Positions 44,275-52,414 of a stretch of DNA of 64,000 nt are shown piece by piece. The DNA is from SZUA-36 sp963774415. Its GTDB lineage: Bacteria; Pseudomonadota; Gammaproteobacteria; Xanthomonadales; SZUA-36. The stretch spans positions 1 to 64,000 of the forward strand of contig CAVZEU010000002.1 of the NCBI GenBank assembly GCA_963774415.1. Direction: 5' to 3'. The notes beneath the pieces are model-generated. The model was not told the DNA's origin. It saw nothing but the letters and a program-made list of their open reading frames with translations, and searched no databases. Position 1 is the stretch's first letter, and each line of letters begins with the position of its first letter. The translations under genes and the position numbers were made by a program.

Positions 44275-45759
44275 TTACCAGGCTATGTCCGGCAGCCCGA
44301 AGTCGCGCCAGCCGCCGTTGACGGCGCCGAGGCCGTTGGCCCCCTGTGCGTTGGCCAGCACGCCCGGGTTGTAAACGATCTGGAAGGTGCCCTGGTACTG
44401 CCCCATCGTCGCATCGACGATGGCGGCCCCGTAGATGGTATTGTTGCCCTTAGCGTCCAGGGTCGCGCTGGAATCCTCGCCGTCGAATACGTACAACACC
44501 CCGAATATCTTGGCGCCGCCGTTGATCTTGGTCAGCGTCGCGGCAGAGATGATGATCACCGGCGTTCGCGGTGAACCGATCACCGCGTTGGAATTGATCG
44601 TGCAATTGGGTCCGCTGACCCAGTAAAGACCGGAACTGAACTCGTCGAGGCTGGTGCAATCGGTGAGCAGCGTGGCCGAGTTCTTGATGATCTGGTACTG
44701 GGCCCTGGGCACGCCGAAATAAAACTGGAACAGGTCGCACGGAAAGGCCGGGTCAGCGATGATGTCGATGCCCTGGTAGGTGGTGTTCGCGGCAGTGTAG
44801 GAAATGGCCTCGTCCACCGTGCAACTGCAGTTGTTCTGGTCACAGGCCGTTCCCGCCGGGCGGGTATCGGTACCGTACCATTCCTGCATTTCGCAAGTCG
44901 CCCAGTTGCCGTCGCCGGTCACGGCGACACCGCCCGGGCAGCTGCCGTTGTTGTTGGACCAGACCGAGACCGGCACGCCGATACCGCCGGCGTTCGGGTT
45001 CGGCACCACCTCGGCGGTGCCGGTCGGCGGGAAGGTCGTCTTGGTCGTCAACGGCACCACCGGCGAACCGGACAGGTTCTTGTAGTTCGCGACCGGCCTG
45101 GCGATCTCGGCCTTGCCCTGGCAGGTGCCGACATTGGTCGTATCGGTGCAATCGGAAAAGCCGTAGCCCATCACGGTGATTATCATGTAGGCGTCGTTGG
45201 CCTCGTCGGCGCCGGTTGGCGGCGTCTCACAGGTGCCCGCCGCGGGCGAGGCCAGCGAGACGAAACAGATATTGGCTGTCACGCGCGCGGTCACACCCGC
45301 GTCGAAAACATCCATCCGCAACGGCAGGCTGTCGACGCCGCTGGTCGTCACCGGGTCGTCGTAATAGTACGAACCCGTCCTCATCGGCGTGTCGCCGCCG
45401 CAGGGGTGCGTCGGCGAGGCGATGTCGGTGGCCGTGCACAGGGCCCAGCGCCCGGAAGCGAACCAGCCGTCGCGGGTGAAGCCGCCGGCGCCGTCGGGGA
45501 ATACGTCGGTCTCATTGGACAGGATCACCGCGGAGTTTTGCAGCAGGTATTCGGTCGCTTGGTCGACGGCCGCCTCGGCCGCGTGAAAGGCCGTCTTCTG
45601 GCGCACGTCGTTGGCGGAAATGCGTTGCTCGAAAAGCCCGACGCGAGCCGCGTAAAACAGCATCAGCGTCAACACGATCAACACCAGCACGGCCGTGAAC
45701 ACCGTGACGCCGCCCCTCTGCCGCCAGTTGCAGTTTACAGATTTATCGAGTCGTCGCAT
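44275..45759 (-). CDS. pilX: PilX-like type IV pilus assembly protein, extended
   Basis: A 494-residue protein. The PilX N-terminal domain is clear: RQRGGVTVFTAVLVLIVLTL, a long hydrophobic helix, then RISANDVRQKTAFHAAEAAVDQA. The remaining ~400 residues are far beyond the normal ~170-200 and contain paired cysteines (CDQNNCSCTV). The C-terminal ~150 residues look like a beta-helical or polymer-forming fold (INSNAVIGSPRTPVIIISA, GNNTIYGAAIVD). ATG 45759 is preferred over 45795 because AAGGA lies 8 nt upstream. Confidence 0.82.
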   Translation of the reverse strand: MRRLDKSVNCNWRQRGGVTVFTAVLVLIVLTLMLFYAARVGLFEQRISANDVRQKTAFHAAEAAVDQATEYLLQNSAVILSNETDVFPDGAGGFTRDGWFASGRWALCTATDIASPTHPCGGDTPMRTGSYYYDDPVTTSGVDSLPLRMDVFDAGVTARVTANICFVSLASPAAGTCETPPTGADEANDAYMIITVMGYGFSDCTDTTNVGTCQGKAEIARPVANYKNLSGSPVVPLTTKTTFPPTGTAEVVPNPNAGGIGVPVSVWSNNNGSCPGGVAVTGDGNWATCEMQEWYGTDTRPAGTACDQNNCSCTVDEAISYTAANTTYQGIDIIADPAFPCDLFQFYFGVPRAQYQIIKNSATLLTDCTSLDEFSSGLYWVSGPNCTINSNAVIGSPRTPVIIISAATLTKINGGAKIFGVLYVFDGEDSSATLDAKGNNTIYGAAIVDATMGQYQGTFQIVYNPGVLANAQGANGLGAVNGGWRDFGLPDIAW

Positions 45760-45816
45760 GTTGCATCCTTTTGCCAATGTGCTAGTGAAGCTCAATACCT
45801 GTCCCGGTCGAGCCGC

Positions 45817-46647
45817 TCATGGGCTGGGTATGTCGTTCCTGACACGAACGAAATCCTGCACCACCTGTGTCGGCGCGGCATTGCCCTGCAGCCAGGACGC
45901 CAACGCCGGGTCGTCCTTCAGTTTTCCTTCCATGCGCAGATCCAGTCTTTGCACCCCCAGCGTTGCGCCGGAAGCCCCGATAGATTCGGTAAAGGACGCA
46001 TTCTGGGCGCTCTCCGGCGCGACAATCGAGCCGTCACAATTGGCATCGCCGTTGTTGGAAACGCAGAAACTGGTGATGTCGTAGACGGCCGGGTCGGTAA
46101 TCTGCTGCCAGTTGTCGCTGCCGCCCGTGCAGTTGGGTGTACTATTGGTAGTCTCGTTTATGCCGGTAGAGACAGTGGGAAGCCACATCTCGATGGAACC
46201 CACACCGGCCGCATTGGTTACCCGCCGGAAGGCGGAGGCCGTTTGTCCGCTGACAGCCGTTCCGGTGACCTGAGGCCGGTCATACCAGAAATAAAAACAA
46301 CTGCCCGTCGTACCGCCGTCGATGGTGATGCTCTTGACATAAGAATCTATATTCAGGGAACCCGATCCCAAACAAGCGACGTTGCCGAAACACTCGGCGT
46401 AGGTCGAGTGGTAGTTGGCGCGCCGCAACTCGCGCGTCATGATCTGCATCGCCGTGCGCATTTCCTGCGACAGTCGCGTCATCTTGATGGTCTGCGTGCC
46501 GGTGCCGAGCGTGTTCGCCATCAGCATCACCATGCCGCTGGCGACGATCACGCTGATCGCCCCCGCCACCAGCAACTCGATCAGGGTCATGCCGCGCTGG
46601 TAGCGGCGGGTGACTTCGCGCCTGCCGGACTTTCCGCTGTTCAGCAT
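45817..46647 (-). CDS. pilW: PilW-like type IV minor pilin
   Basis: A 276-residue minor pilin. The prepilin site is RG/MTLIELLVAGAISVIVASG with Glu at +5, followed by LSQEMRTAMQIMTRELRRANY, a PilW hallmark. ATG 46647 has GGAGG 9 nt upstream and overlaps the fimT stop by 7 bp. It would join the initiating complex of type IV pili with FimT, PilV and PilX. Confidence 0.88.
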   Translation of the reverse strand: MLNSGKSGRREVTRRYQRGMTLIELLVAGAISVIVASGMVMLMANTLGTGTQTIKMTRLSQEMRTAMQIMTRELRRANYHSTYAECFGNVACLGSGSLNIDSYVKSITIDGGTTGSCFYFWYDRPQVTGTAVSGQTASAFRRVTNAAGVGSIEMWLPTVSTGINETTNSTPNCTGGSDNWQQITDPAVYDITSFCVSNNGDANCDGSIVAPESAQNASFTESIGASGATLGVQRLDLRMEGKLKDDPALASWLQGNAAPTQVVQDFVRVRNDIPSP

Positions 46648-47294
46648 GTCGGAAAACCTCCGATGATGCGCCTGCGGTCCGTCGCCGTGCACAGATAAAC
46701 GCGCCCGGTCACCTTGACGCGCAACTGCAATTCGAACTCGCGCGTACTGCCCGAGCCTTCGCTGGAATGCACGTAGAACAAATAATCGTTGTCGACGACC
46801 TCATTGTTGCTCCAATGGGACATACTGCCGCGTACGGGCTCGAAGGTGAAATTGCCGGACGCGGGATTCATGTGCATGAACTCGAAGTTCACGTCGACGA
46901 AGTCCGTCTGCACCAGGCGCTGCGGCTGCCCGTCGATGGCGCAAAAATCGGCGGCCGTGGTATCGGTCTCGGTGCAATCGCAGGCGGTATCGCCTTCGGT
47001 CACGCCGATACACCAGCCGGCGCTGTGCCCGCCGGGCGAATACCACGAAACCGTCGTCGGGTTGTCCGACTTGATCGCCTCGCCCTGTGCGAAGCTGATC
47101 AGCGAGGCGATCTCTTCCATCGCCGCGGTCAGGTGGCGCTTCTCGATGAAGGACTTGTAAGTGGGCGTCGCCAGCGCAACGCCGATGGCGACAATCACGA
47201 ACACGATCAGCAGTTCGATCAGGGTAAAACCTTTGTCGCCTGCAACCCGCGGCGGGGCGAAGGAATAACTGAACGGTATCCTTGACAATCCCAT
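46641..47294 (-). CDS. fimT: FimT/GspH-type minor pseudopilin
   Basis: A 217-residue protein with prepilin site KG/FTLIELLIVFVIVAIGVALATP and the GspH domain opening (AMEEIASLISFAQGEAIKSD). It is the first gene of the four-gene minor-pilin operon. An AAGGGAG site precedes the ATG. FimT is known in some species to bind DNA in natural transformation, which cannot be judged here. Confidence 0.88.
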   Translation of the reverse strand: MGLSRIPFSYSFAPPRVAGDKGFTLIELLIVFVIVAIGVALATPTYKSFIEKRHLTAAMEEIASLISFAQGEAIKSDNPTTVSWYSPGGHSAGWCIGVTEGDTACDCTETDTTAADFCAIDGQPQRLVQTDFVDVNFEFMHMNPASGNFTFEPVRGSMSHWSNNEVVDNDYLFYVHSSEGSGSTREFELQLRVKVTGRVYLCTATDRRRIIGGFPTC

Positions 47295-47309
47295 GAAAGA
47301 TGCACTCCC

Positions 47310-47339
47310 TTGGCAATTCCATTGCGGGTTACTATAGTA
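47310..47339 (+). promoter_or_regulatory. Promoter of the pilE-like gene, within a shared divergent region
   Basis: TTGGCA (47310-47315) and TATAGT (47334-47339) are 18 bp apart on the plus strand. A minus-strand TATACT (47336-47341) overlaps it, so fimT and pilE may share back-to-back -10 boxes. The leader to the pilE ATG would be ~113 nt. Confidence 0.45.
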
Positions 47340-47458
47340 TAGTGACTGGTGAGACTGGAATGCAGCAAGGAAGCTACCGTTGGTCAGAAAGAATAGACCG
47401 TTTGTCCTCCAACCTGCACAATCTGCAATTAATTGGGTGTAAAAAGGGGTGTAACAGG

Positions 47459-47851
47459 ATGAATTCGCGCGGCAGAAAAAGGGGTTTTACATTAATCGAA
47501 CTGATGATCGTGGTCGGGATTGTCGCGATTCTCGTCGCGCTCGCGCTGCCAAGCTACCAGGCCTACATTCGCAAGTCCAAGCGTGACGAGGCGCAGCAAT
47601 TGTTGATGAACTGGGCCAACAACGAGGAAATCTGGCGCGCCACCAACACGACCTACGCCGACGATTCAACCGTGCTCGGCGTGCCGACGCACGACAATTA
47701 CACGTTTAGTGTCGGCAACGTCAGCGCGACCACCTATACACTGACGGCCACGGCCAACGGCGACCAGGCCAACGACAAGGAGCACGGCACCGCCTGCACC
47801 GCGCTGACACTGGACCAGTCAAACGTCAAAACCCCTCCCGCGTGTTGGTAA
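47459..47851 (+). CDS. pilE: PilE-like type IV pilin
   Basis: A 130-residue pilin with site RG/FTLIELMIVVGIVAILVALALPSYQ (Glu +5), a basic leader (MNSRGRKRG) and the PilE-type DEAQQLLMNWANNEEIWRATN helix. C-terminal cysteines in GTACTALTL and PPACW could form the D-loop. Length is typical of minor PilE. ATG 47459 lies 10 nt after AAGGGG; the frame opens further upstream without signals. Divergent from the fimT operon, which completes a minor pilin locus. Confidence 0.92.
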   Translation: MNSRGRKRGFTLIELMIVVGIVAILVALALPSYQAYIRKSKRDEAQQLLMNWANNEEIWRATNTTYADDSTVLGVPTHDNYTFSVGNVSATTYTLTATANGDQANDKEHGTACTALTLDQSNVKTPPACW

Positions 47852-47903
47852 TACATAGAATTATCAATATTTTGAGTCCTTAACCGCGAAATAACACGAG
47901 TCT

Positions 47904-47912
47904 TGGTATAAT
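47904..47912 (+). promoter_or_regulatory. Extended -10 promoter of mltF
   Basis: TGG-TATAAT at 47904-47912 is a perfect extended -10 element without a recognisable -35. The transcript would start ~15 nt before the GTG at 47934, leaving a short leader without a clear ribosome binding site. Confidence 0.55.
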
Positions 47913-47933
47913 ACCGAAAACCGCAACCGGGTC

Positions 47934-49346
47934 GTGCCTTTGCGACACTTTCCGCTACGTTCCTTGAAAAAAAACGCTTTCCTGGCACTGGTCGCCGGCG
48001 TGACGCTGTCATTGCTCTATTCCGGCCACGACCACCTGACCCGTCTCGAACAGGTTGAACGGCGCGGCACGCTGGTGATGCTGACCCGCAACGGCGCCAG
48101 CAGCTATTTTATCGGCCCCGATGGCGGCACCGGCCCCGAATACGACCTGGCCAAGGCATTCGCAGACTACCTGGGCGTTAAGCTCAAGGTAAAGGTCGCC
48201 GACGCCTTCGCCGACCTCGGCTCGATGCTGCTGCGTGGCCAGGGCGACCTGATCGCCGCCAACCTGACGCGCACACCGGCGCGTGAACGGCTTTTCAATT
48301 TTGGCCCCGATTATGACCGCGTGGAAACGATCGTGGTGTACCGGCGCGGCAATCCCCGACCGCGGGAACTTGCCGACCTGGTGGGTTTGCGGCTGGCCGT
48401 CATCGCCGGCTCCAGCTACGAGGACTACCTGCTCGAGGCCCGCAAGACATTGCCGGGGCTGAAGTGGGCCAGCGAGAGGTCCATGGGTATGGAGGGTCTG
48501 CTGCTGCAGGTCGCCGAAAACAAACTGGACGCGACGCTGGTCGATTCGAACATCTTCAAAATCAACAGCCAGTTCTACCCGCGCCTGAAGGCCGGCTTCA
48601 CGCTGGCGGAAAAACAACCGCAGGCCTGGGCCTTCGCCCCCGGCGACGACAAATCGCTGGTCCAGGCGGCGACAGCGTTTTTCTCGGTGATCCGCAAAGA
48701 CGGCACGCTGGCAGCCATCAAACAACACTATTTCAGGCGCGACAACAAGCTCAACCGCGTCAGCATGTTTCAGTTCATGAAGCAGGTGCGCAAACGGCTG
48801 CCGCCGCTATTGCCCGTGTTCCAGGAAGTGTCCAACGCGCACGACATCGACTGGCGCTTGCTGGCGGCGATCGGCTACCAGGAGTCCCATTGGGACCCGC
48901 ACGCGGAATCCGGAACCGGCGTCAGGGGCGTCATGATGCTGACACAGCGCACGGCGAAACAGCTCGGCATCAAAAACAGGCTCGACCCGCGACAAAGCAT
49001 CGAAGGTGGAGCCAGGTACTACAAACGCATGTTGCGGCGGATACCGGCTCGGATTTCGGAACCCGACAGAATCTGGATGGCGTTGGCCGCTTACAATATG
49101 GGTTGGGGACACCTGGAAGACGCGCGCGTGCTGACACAAAGGCAGGGCGCCGACCCCGACGACTGGCACGAGGTCGACCAACGTTTGCCGCTTTTGAGCC
49201 AGGAGCAATGGTACCGCCAGACGCGCTTCGGCTACGCCCGCGGTTACGAGGCGCGCAAGTACGTGGAAAATGTCCGCAGCTATTTCGACACCCTGGTCTG
49301 GATGGACACGCGTGCGCACCCGATGCTGGTGGCCATGGCGAAATGA
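47934..49346 (+). CDS. mltF: Membrane-bound lytic transglycosylase MltF
   Basis: A 470-residue two-domain protein. After a short hydrophobic anchor (NAFLALVAGVTLSLLY) comes a periplasmic SBP_bac_3 module (~45-270, RGTLVMLTRNGASSYF, GPEYDLAKAFADYLG), then an SLT domain with the catalytic Glu in AIGYQESHWDP and AAYNMGWGHLEDAR. MltF cleaves glycan strands and is regulated by muropeptides that bind the first module. Start is GTG 47934. Confidence 0.95.
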   Translation: MPLRHFPLRSLKKNAFLALVAGVTLSLLYSGHDHLTRLEQVERRGTLVMLTRNGASSYFIGPDGGTGPEYDLAKAFADYLGVKLKVKVADAFADLGSMLLRGQGDLIAANLTRTPARERLFNFGPDYDRVETIVVYRRGNPRPRELADLVGLRLAVIAGSSYEDYLLEARKTLPGLKWASERSMGMEGLLLQVAENKLDATLVDSNIFKINSQFYPRLKAGFTLAEKQPQAWAFAPGDDKSLVQAATAFFSVIRKDGTLAAIKQHYFRRDNKLNRVSMFQFMKQVRKRLPPLLPVFQEVSNAHDIDWRLLAAIGYQESHWDPHAESGTGVRGVMMLTQRTAKQLGIKNRLDPRQSIEGGARYYKRMLRRIPARISEPDRIWMALAAYNMGWGHLEDARVLTQRQGADPDDWHEVDQRLPLLSQEQWYRQTRFGYARGYEARKYVENVRSYFDTLVWMDTRAHPMLVAMAK

Positions 49347-49403
49347 ACCCTCGCCCGGCGAGCCCCCGCATCACGTCCATTGGCACGGATATACCCTGTA
49401 GAT

Positions 49404-49431
49404 CGTCATTCCCGCCTTCGCGGGGATGACG
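49404..49431. repeat. REP-like palindrome between mltF and dnaQ
   Basis: CGTCATTCCCGC and GCGGGGATGACG form 12 pairs with one wobble around CTTC. A truncated second copy (GGCGGGGATGACG) follows at ~49457. Both flanking genes end here, so it may stop transcription from either side. Confidence 0.65.
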
Positions 49432-49470
49432 AAAAAGCGCAAAAATGGTGATACTAGGCGGGGATGACGT

Positions 49471-50184
49471 TCATTCACCCGTGCCGTGCAGGTACAGGCA
49501 GTTGCCCTCGGATTTTTTGTCGATCTCGCGCAAGCGCGCCGCGTGGGATTCCAACTCCTCATCCGTGGCTCGCACGACGAGCAGCGGCGGGTGTTGCGCG
49601 ACTTCGTGGTCATCGCCCTCCGCCTCGCTGCGGGCGGGACTTTCCAGTGTCAGGCCCAAATCCGTCTGCCCGCCGGTCATGGCCAGGTACACTTCCGCCA
49701 GCAATTCCGCGTCGAGCAACGCCCCGTGCAGGCTGCGGCTGGAGTTGTCGATGTCGTAACGCTTGCACAAGGCGTCGAGGTTGTTGCGCTGACCGGGATG
49801 CAGCCCCTTGGCCAGTTCCAGCGTATCGAGCACCCCCGCGACAGAGGTTATCGACTCGAGGCCGTGACCGCTAATCGCCAGCTCGTTGTCGATGAAGCCG
49901 ATATCGAACGGCGCATTGTGGATAAGCAGTTCCGAGCCGCTCACAAAAGCGAGAAAATCATCGGCAATCTCGGCAAAACGCGGCTTGTCCAGCAGGAACT
50001 CCTCGTTGATGCCGTGAACCTCCAGGGCGCCGGCATCGATGTCGCGATCCGGGTTCAGGTAGGCGTGAAAACTGCGGCCCGTCAGTTGCCGGTCGACGAG
50101 TTCGAGTGCGCCGATTTCGATAACCCGGTGACCCTCTTTGGGCTCGAGACCCGTGGTTTCCGTATCCAGCACCACCTGGCGCAT
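49471..50184 (-). CDS. dnaQ: DNA polymerase III epsilon subunit (proofreading 3'-5' exonuclease)
   Basis: A 237-residue DEDDh exonuclease. Exo I DTETTGL (D7, E9), Exo II HNAPFDIGFID, and Exo III HGALLDAELLAEVY are intact. The C-terminal tail ends in ELESHAARLREIDKK, the polymerase-alpha binding part. The ATG shares one base with the rnhA stop (TGATG). Gene pair rnhA-dnaQ is conserved across gammaproteobacteria. Confidence 0.97.
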   Translation of the reverse strand: MRQVVLDTETTGLEPKEGHRVIEIGALELVDRQLTGRSFHAYLNPDRDIDAGALEVHGINEEFLLDKPRFAEIADDFLAFVSGSELLIHNAPFDIGFIDNELAISGHGLESITSVAGVLDTLELAKGLHPGQRNNLDALCKRYDIDNSSRSLHGALLDAELLAEVYLAMTGGQTDLGLTLESPARSEAEGDDHEVAQHPPLLVVRATDEELESHAARLREIDKKSEGNCLYLHGTGE

Positions 50185-50630
50185 CAGCCCGCGCTCCTGC
50201 CCGCACTGGGCACCGCCTTTCGCGCCAGCAGGTCGGCGCGCTCGTTTTCGGTCACGCCGGTATGTCCCCTGACCCAGTGCCAGCGCACGTCATGACCGTC
50301 GAGCGCGCTTTCCAGCCGCTGCCACAGGTCCACGTTCTTGACCGGCTGCCTGGCGGCCGTTTTCCAACCCCTGCGTTTCCAGCCCTCCAGCCACTCGGTG
50401 ATGCCTTGCATGACATACCTGGAATCGGTGTGTATGTCGATCCTGCATTTGCGCCTCAGGGCCTCGGCACCCTTGATGATGGCCATCATCTCCATGCGGT
50501 TGTTGGTGGTCTCGCGGGCGCCGCCGGACAACTCCTTGCGATGCTTGCCGGCAATCAGCACGGCGCCCCAGCCGCCCGGGCCCGGGTTGCCGCTGCAGGC
50601 GCCGTCGGTGTACATGACGACCTGGTTCAC
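50184..50630 (-). CDS. rnhA: Ribonuclease HI
   Basis: A 148-residue enzyme removing RNA from RNA-DNA hybrids. Catalytic residues lie in MYTDGACSGNPGPGGWG, NNRMEMMAII, DIHTDSRYVMQGI and the C-terminal HWVRGHTGVTENERAD. Start is GTG 50630, which overlaps the stop of the methyltransferase gene by four bases (GTGA). The longer frame upstream belongs to that gene in another frame. Confidence 0.97.
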   Translation of the reverse strand: MNQVVMYTDGACSGNPGPGGWGAVLIAGKHRKELSGGARETTNNRMEMMAIIKGAEALRRKCRIDIHTDSRYVMQGITEWLEGWKRRGWKTAARQPVKNVDLWQRLESALDGHDVRWHWVRGHTGVTENERADLLARKAVPSAGRSAG

Positions 50631-51295
50631 GACGCGGCTGTGCGGCGGTGGCAGGACTCGAAGGCGACCGAGGCCGCACCGGGCGCCCGCACCTGCTTGA
50701 AGCGCAGGGAGTCGGCCGTGCCGCAATGATGATGTGCGTGCAACGCGATGTGATCAGCGCAGGGCAGCATCAGCCCCTGCCACTGGCGCCGGAATACCGG
50801 ACCCGGAAAACCGAGCAGGCCCGCCCGCAGGCAGTGTACAACGACAAATGACTTCGCTTGCAAACGATGGTTGAGCCTGTGCATCCGTAACCCCGGAAAT
50901 TGCCGCGCCCGGTTTCCCAGGCGGTAATACGCGCCGTACGCGTTCAAACCGCTGACGACCAATTCGCCGCCGGGCATCAGTACCCGCAGCGCCTCGCCCA
51001 GCACGGCCTCACCACCATCGCTGACAAGGTGCAGCAAGACCACGAGGTCGAACACACCCGCCTCGAACGGCAGTGCCTCGGTCCTGCAACGCAACGGCGC
51101 TTGCGCCTGACCGCCGCCCAGCCGGATCAGTTGCAGCGGCCACGGCGGCTGCGGCAGCGGCAAATCTTCCGCGAGCGCGTGGCTGAGCAGCAACACCCGC
51201 CGGGGTCTGCGCCGCTCCAGCAGAGGTTGCAAAATTTCCACCTTCAGCATGCGCTGGGCTGAACGACCTGAGGGTCCAAAGGCGGTATCTGTCAT
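50627..51295 (-). CDS. SAM-dependent methyltransferase-like protein of the gloB-rnhA neighbourhood
   Basis: A 222-residue class I methyltransferase-like protein. The first SAM-binding motif is weak (RRPRRVLLLSHALAE), but FEAGVFDLVVLLHLVSDGG and EALRVLMPGGELVVSGLNAYG are the usual motif II-III pattern. A homologous gene lies between gloB and rnhA in many gammaproteobacteria; its substrate is not known to me. ATG 51295 has GGGAAAAC just before. It is divergent from gloB. Confidence 0.8.
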   Translation of the reverse strand: MTDTAFGPSGRSAQRMLKVEILQPLLERRRPRRVLLLSHALAEDLPLPQPPWPLQLIRLGGGQAQAPLRCRTEALPFEAGVFDLVVLLHLVSDGGEAVLGEALRVLMPGGELVVSGLNAYGAYYRLGNRARQFPGLRMHRLNHRLQAKSFVVVHCLRAGLLGFPGPVFRRQWQGLMLPCADHIALHAHHHCGTADSLRFKQVRAPGAASVAFESCHRRTAAS

Positions 51296-51382
51296 GTTTT
51301 CCCGGTTGACATGGCAAGCTGCTGGCGTAAGCATAAGTTCTAAAAGTCAACCTGTTCAACCATTGTAAACGAGGATGCGTGC

Positions 51383-52162
51383 ATGCGCGACGGTGATGTT
51401 CAGATCGAGGCGATCCCGGCCTTTGCGGACAATTACATCTGGCTGTTGACGAGGCCCGGGTCACCTGACTGCGCAGTTGTCGACCCCGGAGATGGCGGGC
51501 CGGTACTGGACCGGCTTCGCGCCCGGGACCTTGACCTGCGTTACATCCTGCTCACCCACCACCACGCCGACCACATCGGCGGTGTGAACCACTTGTTGCA
51601 GGCTTATCGCGCGACCGTGTACGGCCCTGACGATCCGCGCATCGGGGTGGCCCACAGGATTTGCCGGCAAGACGACCGTGTCGATCTCCCGGAACTGGGT
51701 CTGACGTTCGACGTGTTCGAGGTTCCAGCGCACACGCGCACGCACATCGCCTACTATGGCCACGGCGTCCTGTTTCCCGGCGATACGCTGTTCAGCATCG
51801 GCTGCGGCCGCCTGTTCGAAGGCACGCCCGCCGACATGCAAAAGTCACTGGACAAGCTGGCAAATCTGCCTGCCGCGACGCGCGTGTACTGTGCCCACGA
51901 ATACACGCAATCGAATTGCGCCTTCGCGCTTGCGGTCGAGCCGGATAATGCGGCGCTCAAGCGCCGGGCCACTGAAGTCGAGGGCTTGCGCGCCGCCGGC
52001 AAAATTACGCTGCCCGCCAAGCTGGGTGAAGAACAGGCGGCCAATCCGTTCCTGCGCACGCGCGAGCGGAGCGTCGTCGAAGCCGCCCGGAAAATCGATC
52101 CGCGGGCGGCGCCGGGAACGGCGACGATGGCCGTCATACGCGCCTGGAAAGACCGCTTTTGA
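51383..52162 (+). CDS. gloB: Hydroxyacylglutathione hydrolase (glyoxalase II)
   Basis: A 259-residue metallo-beta-lactamase-fold enzyme hydrolysing S-lactoylglutathione in methylglyoxal detoxification. The metal site THHHADHIGG (~54-63), FPGDTLFSIGCGRLFEG, and CAHEYTQSNCAFA are in place, and a C-terminal glyoxalase II domain with NPFLRTRE follows. The order gloB-mltD is conserved. Confidence 0.96.
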   Translation: MRDGDVQIEAIPAFADNYIWLLTRPGSPDCAVVDPGDGGPVLDRLRARDLDLRYILLTHHHADHIGGVNHLLQAYRATVYGPDDPRIGVAHRICRQDDRVDLPELGLTFDVFEVPAHTRTHIAYYGHGVLFPGDTLFSIGCGRLFEGTPADMQKSLDKLANLPAATRVYCAHEYTQSNCAFALAVEPDNAALKRRATEVEGLRAAGKITLPAKLGEEQAANPFLRTRERSVVEAARKIDPRAAPGTATMAVIRAWKDRF

Positions 52163-52163
52163 C

Positions 52164-52191
52164 TTGACCCGGGGGTCACAAACCGCATAAT
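52164..52191 (+). promoter_or_regulatory. Promoter of mltD
   Basis: TTGACC (52164-52169) and CATAAT (52186-52191) are 16 bp apart, directly after gloB. Downstream, CGGAGG precedes a GTG at 52223, the apparent ancestral mltD start before the element insertion. Confidence 0.6.
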
Positions 52192-52243
52192 AGCCAAGTT
52201 TGTCACCATCACCGGAGGCTTTGTGTACCAACGCCTGTTGCCA

Positions 52244-52414
52244 GTGCCCTGTAACACTTCATATGACACTCTCAGAGCCCCGCATTCGCGCCAAGACAAG
52301 GCGTGGTCCGCAGGGAATGGCCAGCCCTTGCCAAGGACTGCAACGCAGTATTGGCGAGCGTGCGGGGCGCCCGGCGGGCAAGGCGAGTGCGTCATATGAA
52401 GTGTTACAGGGCAC
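52244..52414. mobile_element. 171-bp MITE-like element inside the mltD leader
   Basis: Termini GTGCCCTGTAACACTTCAT (52244) and its complement ending at 52414 form an inverted repeat of ~26 bp with one mismatch. CA flanks both ends (52242-52243 and 52415-52416). An internal imperfect inverted repeat (GCCCCGCATTCGCGCCAA against TTGGCGAGCGTGCGGGGC) makes the whole element foldable. No transposase is encoded. It lies after the seventh codon of the ancestral mltD frame. Confidence 0.82.
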
